Positions 38,716 to 51,242 of a stretch of DNA of 64,000 nucleotides are shown in pieces. The notes under the pieces are model-generated. The model made no database searches. It saw only the letters and a program-made list of their open reading frames with translations, and had not been told where the DNA came from. The position numbers and the translations under genes were made by a program. The DNA is from Macrobrachium rosenbergii (Eukaryota; Arthropoda; Malacostraca; Decapoda; Palaemonidae): positions 31,123,313 to 31,187,312 of the forward strand of contig NC_089749.1 of the NCBI RefSeq assembly GCF_040412425.1, given 5' to 3'. Numbering within the stretch: position 1 is the stretch's first letter; each line of letters opens with the position of its first letter.

Positions 38716-39040
38716 GTTCTGTAAAAGAAAACCATTAAGATGGCTATTTGTCTGTCCGTCCGCACTTTTTCTTTCTGCCCTCAGATCTTAAAAACTACTG
38801 AGGCTAGAGGGCTGCAAATTGGTATGTTGATCATCCGACCTCCAATCATCAAACATACCAAATTGCAGCCCTCTATCCTCAGTAGTTTTTATTTTATTTA
38901 AGGTTACAATTAGCCATGATTGTGCGTCTGGCAACGCTATAGGGCAGTTCACCACCGGGCCGCGGCTCATACAGCATTATACGTTGTACAGAAGACTCGA
39001 TTGCGCCGAAAAAATTTCGGCTCATTTTTTACTTGTTTCC
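38716..39040. mobile_element. Foldback (hairpin) repeat element
   Basis: The core is a long inverted repeat. The left arm (about 38790-38834, AAAAACTACTGAGGCTAGAG then GGCTGCAAATTGG) pairs with the right arm (about 38846-38890, CCAAATTGCAGCCCTCTATC then CTCAGTAGTTTTT), with only a few mismatches and a ~11-base loop. A CTGTCCGTCCGCAC leader precedes it. CCACCGGGCCGCGGCTCATA and a second small hairpin (CCGAAAAAATTTCGG, about 39006-39020) follow. It resembles a repeat I remember from decapod sequences, probably a non-autonomous DNA element. Outer boundaries are approximate. Confidence 0.75.
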
Positions 39041-39150
39041 TATAGCGCTTCGTCAGCAACTTTGAATTTCAGGTAGTCTTTCGGTCCTTTGAGTACTTCA
39101 TTCACAAGCCTTTTACCCGTACACACATTCACAGATACTCGTACACACAC

Positions 39151-39817
<667 letters not shown>

Positions 39818-39899
<82 letters not shown>

Positions 39900-39901
39900 T
39901 A

Positions 39902-39976
<75 letters not shown>
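39818..39976. repeat. (TA)n microsatellite
   Basis: Two TA blocks separated by three ATATAATAT interruptions. Confidence 0.97.
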
Positions 39977-39978
<2 letters not shown>

Positions 39979-40879
39979 GGCTCATTCTTGGTCCAGTTTC
40001 AGATGGACATTAAATCTTCAAGATTTTCATGTGGAGGCTCTCCGCTCTCTTCATTTTTCAACTGGGGACCGCAGGGTTTTGTTTTTCATTTGTCCCAACG
40101 TTCAGGTCATGGCTTTCTTGGGCTTCCCCTACGGTCCAATACCCAAATGTCACTATGTTCAACTTTACCATGAAGATTTTACAGACGATTCTTCATTTGC
40201 TTAACCATTCCCAAAGGGCATCTCACCACATTTTTTAAACACTTAGTTATCACTAGGTTCAGAGGAAAGAGACCTCCACCTGACTGGCTGAACTTCATAC
40301 TGCATGAAACAATGAGCGAAAAGTCCTTTGTTTTAAAGTAATACAGTTTTGTTTTGGGTCATTATATATCATTTTAATTATAGCAGTGAAAAAAAAATGA
40401 TTATGAGAGGGAGAGAGAGAATACAAAAGATAGTGATGAGCTGTGTCTGGATCATTGTACAAGCTCAAAATATCCATCATTACTTCTCAGCCGTTTTCCC
40501 AAACATCCTAACTTTTGTTGATATTGTATTGCAAGTCGTAACCTCGCATTTTTTTACCTGAAGCAAGAAAATAAGATCTATAGTTCATAATTTCATAGAT
40601 CTTATAAGGTACCCTAGTTATGCAAATGGTATGGTAATTATTTTCAGAAGACCATACCCAGTAAGTATGAGTTTCGTATTTTCGAAGGTGACATATGGTA
40701 CTATATGTCAGCTACTGAAAAATATACCACATATTTGACACTACAAAAAATTCGGTGTTCTACATAAAAGTCGCTGATATTCGAATTTCTCTTTTCTTCT
40801 ACTGTCTTCTAACGGGATGGTGTGTTTTGCTCAGGCACCAGAACAATAACATCTGTGATGCAAACCTGTTGAGAGAAAA

Positions 40880-40885
<6 letters not shown>
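39977..40885. other. Unique DNA, no gene seen
   Basis: Short open frames only, none recognised. Confidence 0.4.
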
Positions 40886-40941
<56 letters not shown>

Positions 40942-40963
40942 ATGAAAAAAAGAGCGCTACTCC

Positions 40964-41020
<57 letters not shown>
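40886..41020. repeat. Paired (TC)n microsatellites with a conserved spacer
   Basis: (TC)n at 40886-40940, spacer AGATGAAAAAAAGAGCGCTA then CTCCACC, then (CT)n at 40965-41019. A related spacer with TCAGATG and AAAAAGAGCGCTAGTGG separates TC arrays at 55411-55567. Confidence 0.93.
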
Positions 41021-41198
41021 ACAGCTGTACTCTGTAAGGATGTATTGTATTATTTGCTTCGAGCTGACTGGAAATTCCCACATCCAGGGATATTTACTAA
41101 GAAAATTGCTTGAACTTATTCCTGATGGGAACACTGTCAAACACTGCGTATGGTACACATACAGAACACTGATTCGAATGTTATAAATTAAAGACCTT

Positions 41199-41200
<2 letters not shown>

Positions 41201-41247
<47 letters not shown>

Positions 41248-41336
41248 TATACACACACATATACCTTTATATATATCATACACATATATATGTATATATA
41301 TATTTATATGTATATATATATTTATATATATATATA

Positions 41337-41385
<49 letters not shown>

Positions 41386-41400
41386 GTATGTATGTATATA
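41201..41400. repeat. TA-rich compound microsatellite
   Basis: TA runs interspersed with CACACA, TATG and TTTATATG variants. Confidence 0.93.
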
Positions 41401-42754
41401 ATGTATAAACCTGGGTCATAAACAACGTATAATTTCTTGCTTAATTTGAATTCAAGAGCAGCACATGCTCCTAAATTGAGATTCTCACATTCGATTAGGG
41501 AATAAATGAAGTACTCCTTTCCAGCCTTCTCAAAGTGGCGGCTAATGGAAAATGATGAACTGGAAAGTGTTATGTTTACAGTTGAAATGATTGAAATGTA
41601 CTGACCAGGATTGGGCGAAAAAGGAAGAATGTTAAAAACTAATAAAAACTAATGGGATGAGGAAATTATGAAAGCTGTAGGTTTTGTGATATAAAAGCAT
41701 CTAGAATGCCAAAACACCGGGACAGGAAAATATAATAATGTAAAAGTATTTATTATGCCATATTAAAAGCGTTATTATAATATTAACCGGGGTAGCCGCC
41801 CAATTTCCCTAGAATCTGTTGAATTTAAAAATGAATATTGGTATTACAAACTCCTTAGAGTACGCACACTATTTTCAACAATGGTTTGTATGATGTGAGA
41901 ACCCATATTTATTAAAGGACAATTAAAACTGGATTTATTATGTAAAGTAGAATGGTTTTCATGTAGAATCATTCAGAGTAAATTCAGTACTTTATATGAT
42001 TAATTTAATACTATGTGGTGTCACAACAAGAAAGCTCATCGTCACAGTACCTCATGTAATAGTAAACTAGAATAGTCTGCTGTGACCAGATAAATAAGAG
42101 GGCGTTGTTACATTTAATGGTTTATGTAATATTCAGGATGAGTGAGGTGTCTTTATGTGTAGTGGGTGTTTTAACTGACACAGGTTAAGGCTAGTGTGGT
42201 GTTCCAGGGTTTAGGGGAAGCCTGTAAAGGACATATTAGGTTAAGCATCCCGTCTGCTCTAAAGGTTGTTAGCTCAAATCACCGCCACGGTCTTGGTCAG
42301 CTATCTTGGTTGATGATCTGAACCAAGTTGAAGTTTCGTCGTAAAATAGGCTTACAGGTGCCAAATAAACGTCAGTGGATTTATATTATTATGACCTCTC
42401 TTAGTCTCATACAACCCTTAAGGCATCAAACATGGCAGAAACTTTGCTTGGTGAATTCTTGAATTGTTAATAGCTTAGGTATATAGAATGGTCGAACCTC
42501 TACTTCTTCCAGGGAATGAAAGTTGGTGGCGTGAAATTTGCAGCAGAAACGAATACCAGCCTCATAGAAACAAGTTGCATTATTTTCAAGTAATTAGATA
42601 TCGTTAGCAAAACTATAATCATTAAAAGATGGTACGTATCGCCAAGCGCAACTGAATTAAAGTTTTCAAACTCACCTCGACATATTCTTATTAAACATCC
42701 GCTGCGTATACGTAACAGATCATTTAAAATCTTCGATAGACCTGTTGAACGTAG
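41401..42754. other. AT-rich unique DNA
   Basis: 42180-42400 contains GTTAAGCATCCCGTCTGCTC and TTGTTAGCTCAAATCACCGC, which could be a very decayed tRNA-like SINE; I cannot confirm it. No gene. Confidence 0.35.
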
Positions 42755-45650
42755 TCAGCATTGGGCTAGTGTGCCAAACAGCCTTAGTCAACATTGCGCC
42801 AAATGCCAAACGTCTCGGATTCAGCAGTTATGCTATAGACCTTCTGTCAGCAAAAATTGACTGTCAGGTCAAACTTATTCCGTTCAAGTCAGTGCCATAC
42901 CCCTAATATTCTTATCTGGAGAGTAGCCAGATGTGTCAGACAGCCTTTATCAGCATAGGATAGGTATGCAAGTTATCGTTGTAACTTCTCCGTACATTTT
43001 CGCCGGCCCTCCAAACAAAACCCGGTTTTAAAATAAATATTGAAATTTGAGTGAATTTAATGGTTTTATATGGATCGTTTTTGTAACCAACGTGATATGA
43101 TTCAGAACAAAAAAAAATTTGACAATTACACGGAAAAATGATGTGCTTATTCTGGAAAAATGATCGTATACAAAGTCGAAATGCTCTGACAGAATCATTC
43201 CAAGTATTGATTTTCTTATTAATTTAATTGGAATTACTGAACCTTTACGAATGATGACATGAAATTTTGTTTTGCTAACTCTGGCGCACCAAACTCAAAA
43301 ATGATGCAAAAAACAACGGAAAATGAGCCTGTGTCGCTAGTAAAGGTCGAACATGATTTAATTCATTCTTCACTTTTCTATGCATTTGTAGCAATTATTT
43401 TTCAATCTTAAACAGCAACTCATGGAATTTGCACAAGATTAATGGAAAGCAGCCGAACAGGAACTTCATGTGTCATCTGGGAAGAAAAGCGAGGCGAAAC
43501 CATTTTCTAATATAAATATTTCAGTTGCTGAGCGCCGAATATGGCTCCCGGGCCATAGCTGGAGGCTCCTCGTCTCTACCTCACAGACATGCTTACAACC
43601 CTCAGATCTTTAATTATTGCCGGGCACTCATAGCAAGCGCAGTATACTAATCAAGAGAGAGAAGATATTTCGTACATCATCTGTCATCTTAAGGATGCCT
43701 GCATTATTTACACATACTGATCAATATTCGTAGCAATACTTAAGTCATGAATGTTTTACATCATGCAGCCAAAGATTGGCATCTCTGTTTCATTGTAAGA
43801 AATAATAAGAATCTTCCACGTGGAACGTGAAATAAGCTCGATGGAAGTATGGTTAACTTGTGTTGGTAGTTATTGCATACCATTTTACGGGACTAATTTT
43901 TCTATAATTATTTTCGCAATAAGCACCAATTTTATAATTAGACGTCCTCTAAGCATGATGACCGAAAGATAAAGAGGCGGAGGATTTGGATAGCATTAAG
44001 TGCATTGCTTGGCTAAACGCATACACTGCTTCCCCTACAAGAACAAAAATGCCTGGGTATGATGGCAAATGATTTGGGCTGTGTGGCATCATGACCACAT
44101 TCTGGTGCTATTTTTTGGTAGCAGGGTATTAGGTACTGCAAAATGATAATAATAGTAGGTTTTTAGTCATTTATTATCGCAAAGCTAATAAACTTCATTT
44201 AATTTCTCGTAGATATATACAACTTCACCCATCACTTGGCAGCGGTGCCAAAAGGTATACATATGATGTCTGCTGTCAACATTGACAGTTGTCAGCTATA
44301 GGTGAACTTTCCATAAATCTATAGTTAACATCAGAAGGATACAGCCCCAGTCTGCATCACAAGGATTCTTTCTCAACATCCTCATAAACTTCAGACTGAT
44401 AAGCTAAACGGTCACAGTTGTACAATATCCTCAGGCAGTGCAAGGCGCAACTGTCAAGTAGCTCTTACTAGGTGGAAGTGTCATAACTCTTCAGCCTACA
44501 TTGCCCACAAGAGTTATTTTCTCAGCCAGCTTTTTGCACCTTCCTTCGGTTAGCACAAAGCACATCAAAATCTTAAGACAGCAGTAGGAAAAAACATTAA
44601 CATTACTGATTCATTATTAACAGATAGGTAATATACCCTTATTTAATGCTGACTGTTAGCGTCACACAACTTCTGTTTACTCTGTGCAAAAGCATCAATT
44701 ATTCTAATTCCACAACAAACTGAAGCAATGCGCACCTGTAAAAAGCATTGGACAGAAGTTTAGACACCCTATGTTGGCAGTGAGCAAAAATGCTTAACTA
44801 GCATTGGTTTCCTTGGTTGGGTCGTAAATTTCAGGTTTTGCATTTTTGCAGTTGCTATTTGAAACTCAAGGGTTTCAGAGTCAACTAGTTCGAACAGTCT
44901 TTCCTGTCCTTCACTGCTACTGTGTCCTGTATCTGTTGGCTTCTCTCAATAAGAGGCAATATTTTCATGACTCAAGTCCAGCAAAAAGGCAGCAGTGATT
45001 CTTAAATTCGGTTAATGTCGGTCACTGTCACATTTCCACTCATTCAATTGAAGAGCAAAATAAAAGTGCCCATTTCACTCTCTTTGCTTTGAACATAAAC
45101 CCCAGCCGACGTAGTGATTAGATACATCAAGTATTATTAATCAGCACTGGGCAGATAAGCTAGCATCCTCAGCCAGCAATGAACAGAGGGATCATACATC
45201 TTCAGCCAGCATTGGCCGGAGTGTCAGACTTGTTCAGCCAAAGTTGAGGAAAAGCATCAGATACCCTCAGCTTATATAAGGTTGAAGTGCCATAGATATT
45301 CAGCTGGAGTGGGAAGAAATTTTGATATTCTCAGATTGCTTTTGTCAAAAGCATTATGCAGTCTTAGTCAGCAATGAAATGTCAGACATCTCCCTCCAAC
45401 ATTAAATTTTAATTGAAATGTCCTGCAGTCTCTGTCAGTACTGAATGAAGCGTCAGATGTCGTTACCTATCTTAGGGTAAAAGTGTCAAATGCCTTGTTT
45501 GTTCAGCGTTTTGGCAAAGGTTTTAAGTGCTAGGCAGAAGCATCAAGCATCCTCGCGTGGTAATAAGTTGAATGGCCATTCATCATCAGGCACATCAGAC
45601 GAAGAACAAAACTTCTAATACGCCATCGAATAGGAGGTTTTGAGTATAAA
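42755..45650. repeat. Large decayed tandem array, ~33 bp unit (array A)
   Basis: Best window 45141-45435: the anchor TCAG(C/A) starts at 45141, 45169, 45202, 45234, 45267, 45300, 45331, 45368 and 45435, so steps are 28, 33, 32, 33, 33, 31, 37 and about two units. A representative unit is TTCAGCCAGCATTGGCCGGA then GTGTCAGACTTG. The same vocabulary recurs at 42755, 42788 and 42821 (33-base steps) and at 44431-44522 (steps of about 30). Between these patches units are almost unrecognisable. No frame stays open. Confidence 0.7.
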
Positions 45651-47230
45651 TGCCAAATACCCTTTGGCGAGTTTCAAATATTCTTAAGATCGGGAAAACT
45701 TAAAAGGGAGCATCAGTATCTGACTGGTTATCAAACATTCCAAGCAATTAGCATGCGTACGAAACATCTGTATAAGTAAGAAACGTTACTTTCTGATCAT
45801 TTGTGAATATCGATGTTGTTACAGACCCAAACTAATTTGTGACTCGTCCTTCTTAAAACTGCTAGAAAATGTTAACACTTGCTGCATTGTGGTTTTTACA
45901 TATTTTTGACAATCATTCTGCCGACTGAGACATGGAATCAATACCAAGGCCTGTTGATAAGAATCATAATGTAATAACGATGCATCTCGTCTGTTGTAAC
46001 ATCATGGAATTGCGAAACCACAATTGAGAAAAAATACACAGAGTTAATTTAATCTAGCGACATAAGGGCACGCCAGCGAGCCTTGCAAATAACACATATT
46101 AAACGGAAATTATTTTGAGTCACATGAAATATTTTAGGAATTGCAGATGGCCGGGATGTTCAATGGCTGCAGATTCAAGATCCACATTCTGACGAATTAA
46201 GCGATTAACGTTTTATCCAGCGCCTGTGCTTATCGAATGATAGTGTTGCTTATGCGTCACATCGTCAGTTGGTCCGAGGTAACCTTGATGTTCATGTGAT
46301 CGCTTTTTTGTAACTGAGCCATGCTAGAACTCATTTCCTGATGTCTGTCACGTAGCGAGTGTAATTCGGCTGCTAATAGAATGCGTTTCAGCCTAGCAGG
46401 TTCTGTGTTCTGATGGTATCCATCAGATTCACGACGAGATTAAAAGCACTGCATATCTGATTCGTTTTCAATTAGCTTACGAGCTCGCGTTTGTTAGCCA
46501 AACATATTTCATTTTTGCTAAAGGTCAATTGGGAAAGCACTTTATTAAATAACAATTTTGCTAATGAATAATCGCGTGTTATTAAATAAGAGCTCTGGAA
46601 TATTTTTAAGTATGCACCCTTCAATATCCTTTCATTTCCGCTCATTTAGATCATTAATCTCCTCTTGGAATTTCATATAGTAATTTGTGGCAGTTTAATG
46701 ATTGTGCAGTGTTCTACGTGGGATCTTGGGGTGCAGTTATAAAATCTTACATTTTTTTACAGTATGTTTCAGGAGCGTTGTTTTTCTGTAGCCCTGCGAA
46801 GTTGAAAAGAAGTCCTTTGTGGACAGGAGATAAAGGTGTCGCACGAATACGTTTGATTGCCTCCTGTAGAACATTTCCACAAGTCTTTGCATTAGTTATG
46901 CACTATTACCGCAAAGTTCATGTTCATGTATACTTCTGAGTAGTGTTAAGGAATTAGAGTATTTATAGGCACGTAGGAATTGTATACATGTTGAAGGTGA
47001 TTATTTAAATTAAGGAAATTACATTTTTTACTCAGTCAATGTAAGAAATGAAGTAGATACACAAATTCGTTTATTTTCTGCCGCGTTAGCCATGACACTT
47101 GTATCGTTGTGAAATCAGTTAGGTAGCCTTCCTTGCATCGTCGACAAGAGTCGTTGTTTGTTTGGTAAGATGATATTATTTACGAGCTTGATGGCGTGCG
47201 CTACGCTGCGCTGGAACCCGGCGCTGCCTG
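45651..47230. other. Unique DNA, no gene seen
   Basis: Less AT-biased than the microsatellite zones. 46140-46700 has several TTAATCG/TTAATGA-like homeodomain cores and could be regulatory; that is speculation. An 84-codon frame at 46685 is not recognised. Confidence 0.35.
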
Positions 47231-47466
47231 TCATGCCTCCCCTACCCTCCCGATCCCGTAAATACCTCGCCCCCACCCGGGCGGACAAACAGGTTTGCAG
47301 GAGGATTGTGAATTTGTCATGCCTCCCCAACCCTCCCGATCCAGTACCTACCCCGCTCCCCCCCAGGGGCGGACAAACAGGTTTGCAGGAGGCGGGTGGA
47401 TGTGTCATGTCTCCCCTACCCTCCCGATCCTCTACCTACCCCGCCCCCACCCTGGGCGGACGAACA
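47231..47466. repeat. GC-rich minisatellite, three units of ~86-88 bp
   Basis: Units begin with TCATGYCTCCCC at 47231, 47317 and 47405. Each carries CCCTCCCGATCC, TACC(T/C)CGC(C/T)CCC and GGGCGGACAAACAGG; the third is cut short. It is strongly C-rich on this strand, unlike anything around it. Pro/Arg-rich open frames across it (to 122 codons) change frame between units of 86 and 88 bases and are probably not genes. Confidence 0.92.
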
Positions 47467-47782
47467 AGGAAGATCCACTCAGATTTTCTTATTATAGATA
47501 ATAGTACCTGTCCGGTAGAAAAATGAGAGCAATATTCAAGTACTTTCGCATCTGCATCGTTTGTAATATCAAGTAGCCTACCTTAGGTTGCTTTGGTCAC
47601 ATTTGAAACTGAGGTCAACTGTATCATGTGCACCCTTATCCAGTGCTGCTCTCAGTTTCCACTTGATTAAATTTCTTTTTTTAACGACTGACATGAGATC
47701 GACCCCATATGAGCCGGCGGTGAGGGTCGTCTTTTGACCAATTCCCCTCAAAACCTTGTGTGTCGCTCTTCAACTCTGCATC

Positions 47783-48077
47783 CCGCAGGGGAGTAGTGCC
47801 GTCAGTGCACCTCATGCTGTGCACTGTAGGTATTACTTAAGGATCTTTGCCGCGTCCCTTCGACCCCTAGCTGCAACCCCTTTGATTCCTCTTACTGTAC
47901 CTCCGTTCATATTATCTTTCTACCTTGTTACTTTCCACCGCCTCCTAACAATCGCGTCACAGTGCAACTGCGATGTTTTCCCCCTTTCAGACCTTTTTAC
48001 TCTCGATTTCATTTTCAGCGCTGAATGACCTCACAGGTCCCAGTGCATGGCCTTTGGCCTAAGTCTTCTATTCTAGT
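47783..48077 (+). repeat. Dispersed repeat family C, copy 2
   Basis: Collinear with 13889-14212: GGAGTAGTGCCGTCAGTGCA, GCGTCCCTTCGACCCCTAGC, ACAGTGCAACTGCGATG, CAGCGCTGAATGACCTCACA and GGCCTTTGGCCTAAG. A 90-codon open frame inside is incidental. Confidence 0.88.
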
Positions 48078-48734
48078 TTTAATTCAACTCTGCAGTAACT
48101 TCAAGTACCTGATGATTGCTCGAATGTGGTTGTCACGTTAAGATGTGTGTCTTAATATGAACACGAAAGCGGTCTCCTTATGGCGGCTGTTGCTTTTCTC
48201 AGAGTATACATTATTGGCTTAAGTCAGAGCAGAGTGGGGAAGCTGTAAATCACTCAGCGCTTGGTTCTTTTGCTGAAAAGACTTCGGCTGTTTGCACAGA
48301 AAGAAGACTGAGTATTGTGTCCAGTTCATGCATACTGTCAAATAGCTGAGCGTGATGTTTTATTTATGAAGTAGAATTTTCAAGACCTTAAACAAAGCAT
48401 TTACCAGTTGCTAATGGAAAGTGACTGTGATGACGACATATTTAAGACATCATAAATAGTAGTTTGGGTGTAAGGTGTAAATCACAGCGACTTGTAGCTG
48501 AGTCAGATCTCGCGTTACTGATGATAAAACAATTATGATGATAATTATTCATTTAGAGTCTCACAATACGTTATGTCTGTGGTTTCAGGAAAATGAATTT
48601 TCGTCGTGCCCGAGCGTTGACGGCGACTGTTTTCCTCCCTACGCTGTCATTTTTGCGCCTTTTCTCCATTTATGGTATTGCTTATGGCGGGAAAAATTGG
48701 AGATTATGTTGGCACAATAAACTTCGAATCATTA

Positions 48735-48737
<3 letters not shown>
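48078..48737. other. Unique DNA, no gene seen
   Basis: Nothing recognised. Confidence 0.4.

Positions 48738-48801
<64 letters not shown>
48738..48801. repeat. (TC)n microsatellite
   Basis: About 62 bases of pure TC. Confidence 0.97.
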
Positions 48802-48805
<4 letters not shown>

Positions 48806-49181
48806 TCCTTACGATTACTCTCACATGCGTGTATGTATGTCTGAAACGTTCACATGATGCCCTCTATCCGTTTAAGTATCTCTTTTCGTATGATCCATGG
48901 CCACGTGTATATAGTCTTTGGAAAACAAGTGAATTCATAAACACCCGCATTTATACATATATATGTGTGCATAACTAAATATATATGTCTCAAATTCGTC
49001 CGTGTTCTGATGACGGACAGCCAAGAGAAAGGGTAAATGAATATTGCACCGTATTTAAAGTGATAAACTAATGGACAACTCCTCCTCACTTTGTTCCTGC
49101 CCAAACACGCGTGCGCGAGAAAGGGAGCGAGTGGGAGAGAGGGAAAGATCGCGTCTTGCCTTATTCACTGAATAAACTAGT

Positions 49182-49311
49182 GTGTATGTGTGTGTGTGTG
49201 TGTGTGTGTGTCTGTGTGTTTGAAGAGAGAGAGATGGATAGAGAAAGAGATAATATCCTCTCCTCAGCTTTCTAACAAGGTTGGAGACTGGACCCCATCC
49301 CCATGAAATAC

Positions 49312-49377
<66 letters not shown>

Positions 49378-49420
49378 TTAGTATCATCCTTGACAAAGCG
49401 CTAGAGAGAGAGAGAGAGAG
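49182..49420. repeat. TG and GA microsatellite cluster
   Basis: (TG)n at about 49182-49212, (GA)n at 49315-49372 and a short (GA)n at 49403-49420, with unique sequence between. Here the purine strand is +, unlike the TC arrays on either side. Confidence 0.95.
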
Positions 49421-49809
49421 CTTTAATTATATCCCTAAACTCCTCCAATTTCCCAGCTAATGAGACAAAAGCGAAATTGTCATAAGAGCAAACCGTCCTG
49501 AAAATGAGAACCTAATAATTTCCTGATGTTGTTACGTGTAATTACGTCCGAATGTTGCGTGCGACGGAAAAACAAAAAGCTTCAGAAGATTATTGAAATT
49601 AATTCCCCAGATAGACAGCTTTCATTTTTACACGGGGCGCAAGGCTTTGATTATTAAACAATTTCACTTAAGCGCCAGAATCATCGTTCGCCTCTCTTTT
49701 CCCCGAGTCCTCTTTTATCCAGAAGCTCCTCCCTTCAAAGGATCAGGCGATGATGCAGTTAGGAGGTTCATCTGCTGCTTTGTCTCTCGTTCATTTGAAT
49801 TTTTCCCCT
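49421..49809. other. Unique DNA, no gene seen
   Basis: Ordinary composition; an 81-codon frame at 49593 runs into the G-rich array and is not recognised. Confidence 0.35.
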
Positions 49810-50058
49810 CTGTGCATAGGGGAGGGGCTTTTTGCTAAGGTGGAGGGGGAGTTCCATGCGGAAGGGGTATTACTAAGAGGAAGTGGTACGTGTGAGGGGC
49901 CCGGGTGTTCCGTAGGGTAAGGGGTGTTCCATGTGGAAAGGGGTGTTACTTAGAGGGAGAAATGTTTACAAGGGGAGCGGGTGTTTCATAAGATTGGTTG
50001 CTGCTAAGAAGGATGGGCGCTTCAAAGAAGGGAATTGATAGGGGAGGGGCTATTCTCT
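49810..50058. repeat. G-rich decayed tandem array (array D)
   Basis: Repeating phrases of roughly 16-24 bases built on AAGGGGTGTTCCATGTGG and AAAGGGGTGTTACTTAG, for example at 49862, 49919 and 49937, flanked by GGGGAGGGGC at both ends (49819 and 50041). Many GGGG runs on one strand give G-quadruplex potential. Confidence 0.6.
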
Positions 50059-50084
50059 AAGCTTATATACATGCATATATATGT

Positions 50085-50245
50085 GTGCGTGTATCACATT
50101 TCCATATGATTTATATGAATGTTAATGTATCTGGGAATGGAATTAAAGGATACGTTTGAGCTTTAAGGTGATTTGAACCCGCATCCAAGTGCTGGGAGCT
50201 GAAAGCCCACTATATTACTGACCACTCTCCAGCTGAAAACACTTT
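50085..50245 (-). repeat. tRNA-like SINE module (candidate)
   Basis: On the minus strand GAGAGTGGTCAGTAATATAG then TGGGC resembles an A-box region and GATGCGGGTTCAAATCACC contains a B box (GGTTCAAATC). About 110 bases further along the minus strand the sequence ends in CACACATATATATGCATG-type repeat, the usual order of head, body and TA/TG tail. Confidence 0.55.
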
Positions 50246-50436
50246 TTCTCCCACTTAGTTGGTACTCGGATTAGCAGTCATACATTGCAGGTGAAAAGTA
50301 ATTTAGTGTGGCACCTGTATTGGCTTGTGAGAGCACTTTCTATGAACGTTTCTTTGAAGCCGACTGTGGGTCGGGACTTCTGTGGCAACGACTTCGGTGC
50401 GGAAGAAAAAGTTTTCTGTTGAGTTTTGGTCAATAT

Positions 50437-50443
<7 letters not shown>

Positions 50444-50520
<77 letters not shown>

Positions 50521-50560
50521 CATACATACATACATACACATATATATATATGTATATATA
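50444..50560. repeat. TA microsatellite with (CATA)n end
   Basis: About 72 bases of TA then six CATA units and TA/TG variants. Confidence 0.96.
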
Positions 50561-50585
50561 TACTGTATATATAAAATGTTTGTGA

Positions 50586-51162
50586 GAGAGGTTGTTAGCG
50601 CGCGAGTTTGTATATTATACACAGAGAGACAGAGAGTGAGTGAGATTTAGTAATTAACGACTCCCTGTTAGTGGCATTATACGAGAACAAGTAAATTACC
50701 CATCACCTCTTGCTTATCGGAATCCTGATCAGATTTTCAGTAAACTCTTCCTCAGCTGCACTATCGCATTACAAAGGCACTTAATTTCACACTGAGCAAC
50801 TCTCTCTAACATATTGTCTGTAGAGCCTCGAATCCTTGTAACAAGTTCTTGTGGATCTTTCTCTGCCTCTCGTTCCCTTTCGAAAACTTTTACTTTTTTA
50901 CTCTTTCTGCCTGCTTAAATTATTTCCTCACAATACTTACATTTTGCTTTCTGGTGTTTTATATATAGCTTTGTCATTTTCATTCCCCTGTCTTGCTCAA
51001 GATCTCAAGCAAATTTAACCACATGCGGTTGACTACCAAGAACGATGCCTGGATGACCATTATTAAGGTACAATTCACCTTTTTTCAACACGTTTTACTA
51101 TTTCGGAGTCTCTCTGCTACTATTCTACAACTTTTTCTCAAGAAATCGTTACATCTCCTTCT

Positions 51163-51167
<5 letters not shown>
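50586..51167. other. Unique DNA, no gene seen
   Basis: Nothing recognised apart from a short GAGAGACAGAGAG tract. Confidence 0.4.

Positions 51168-51241
<74 letters not shown>
51168..51241. repeat. (TC)n microsatellite
   Basis: About 74 bases of pure TC. Confidence 0.97.

Positions 51242-51242
<1 letters not shown>

Noticed and set aside
42755..45650. Regular ~33-base repeats as a CRISPR-like array
   Set aside because: There are no identical repeats separated by unique spacers, all parts decay alike, and the genome is eukaryotic.
47158..47526. Pro/Arg-rich 122-codon frame over the GC minisatellite
   Set aside because: Unit lengths of 86 and 88 change frame, so the peptide repeat is not maintained; no start or splice support.
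49315..49420. AAAGCGCTAG next to (GA)n as another copy of the TC-spacer cassette
   Set aside because: Only about ten bases match and the microsatellite strand is opposite; likely chance.
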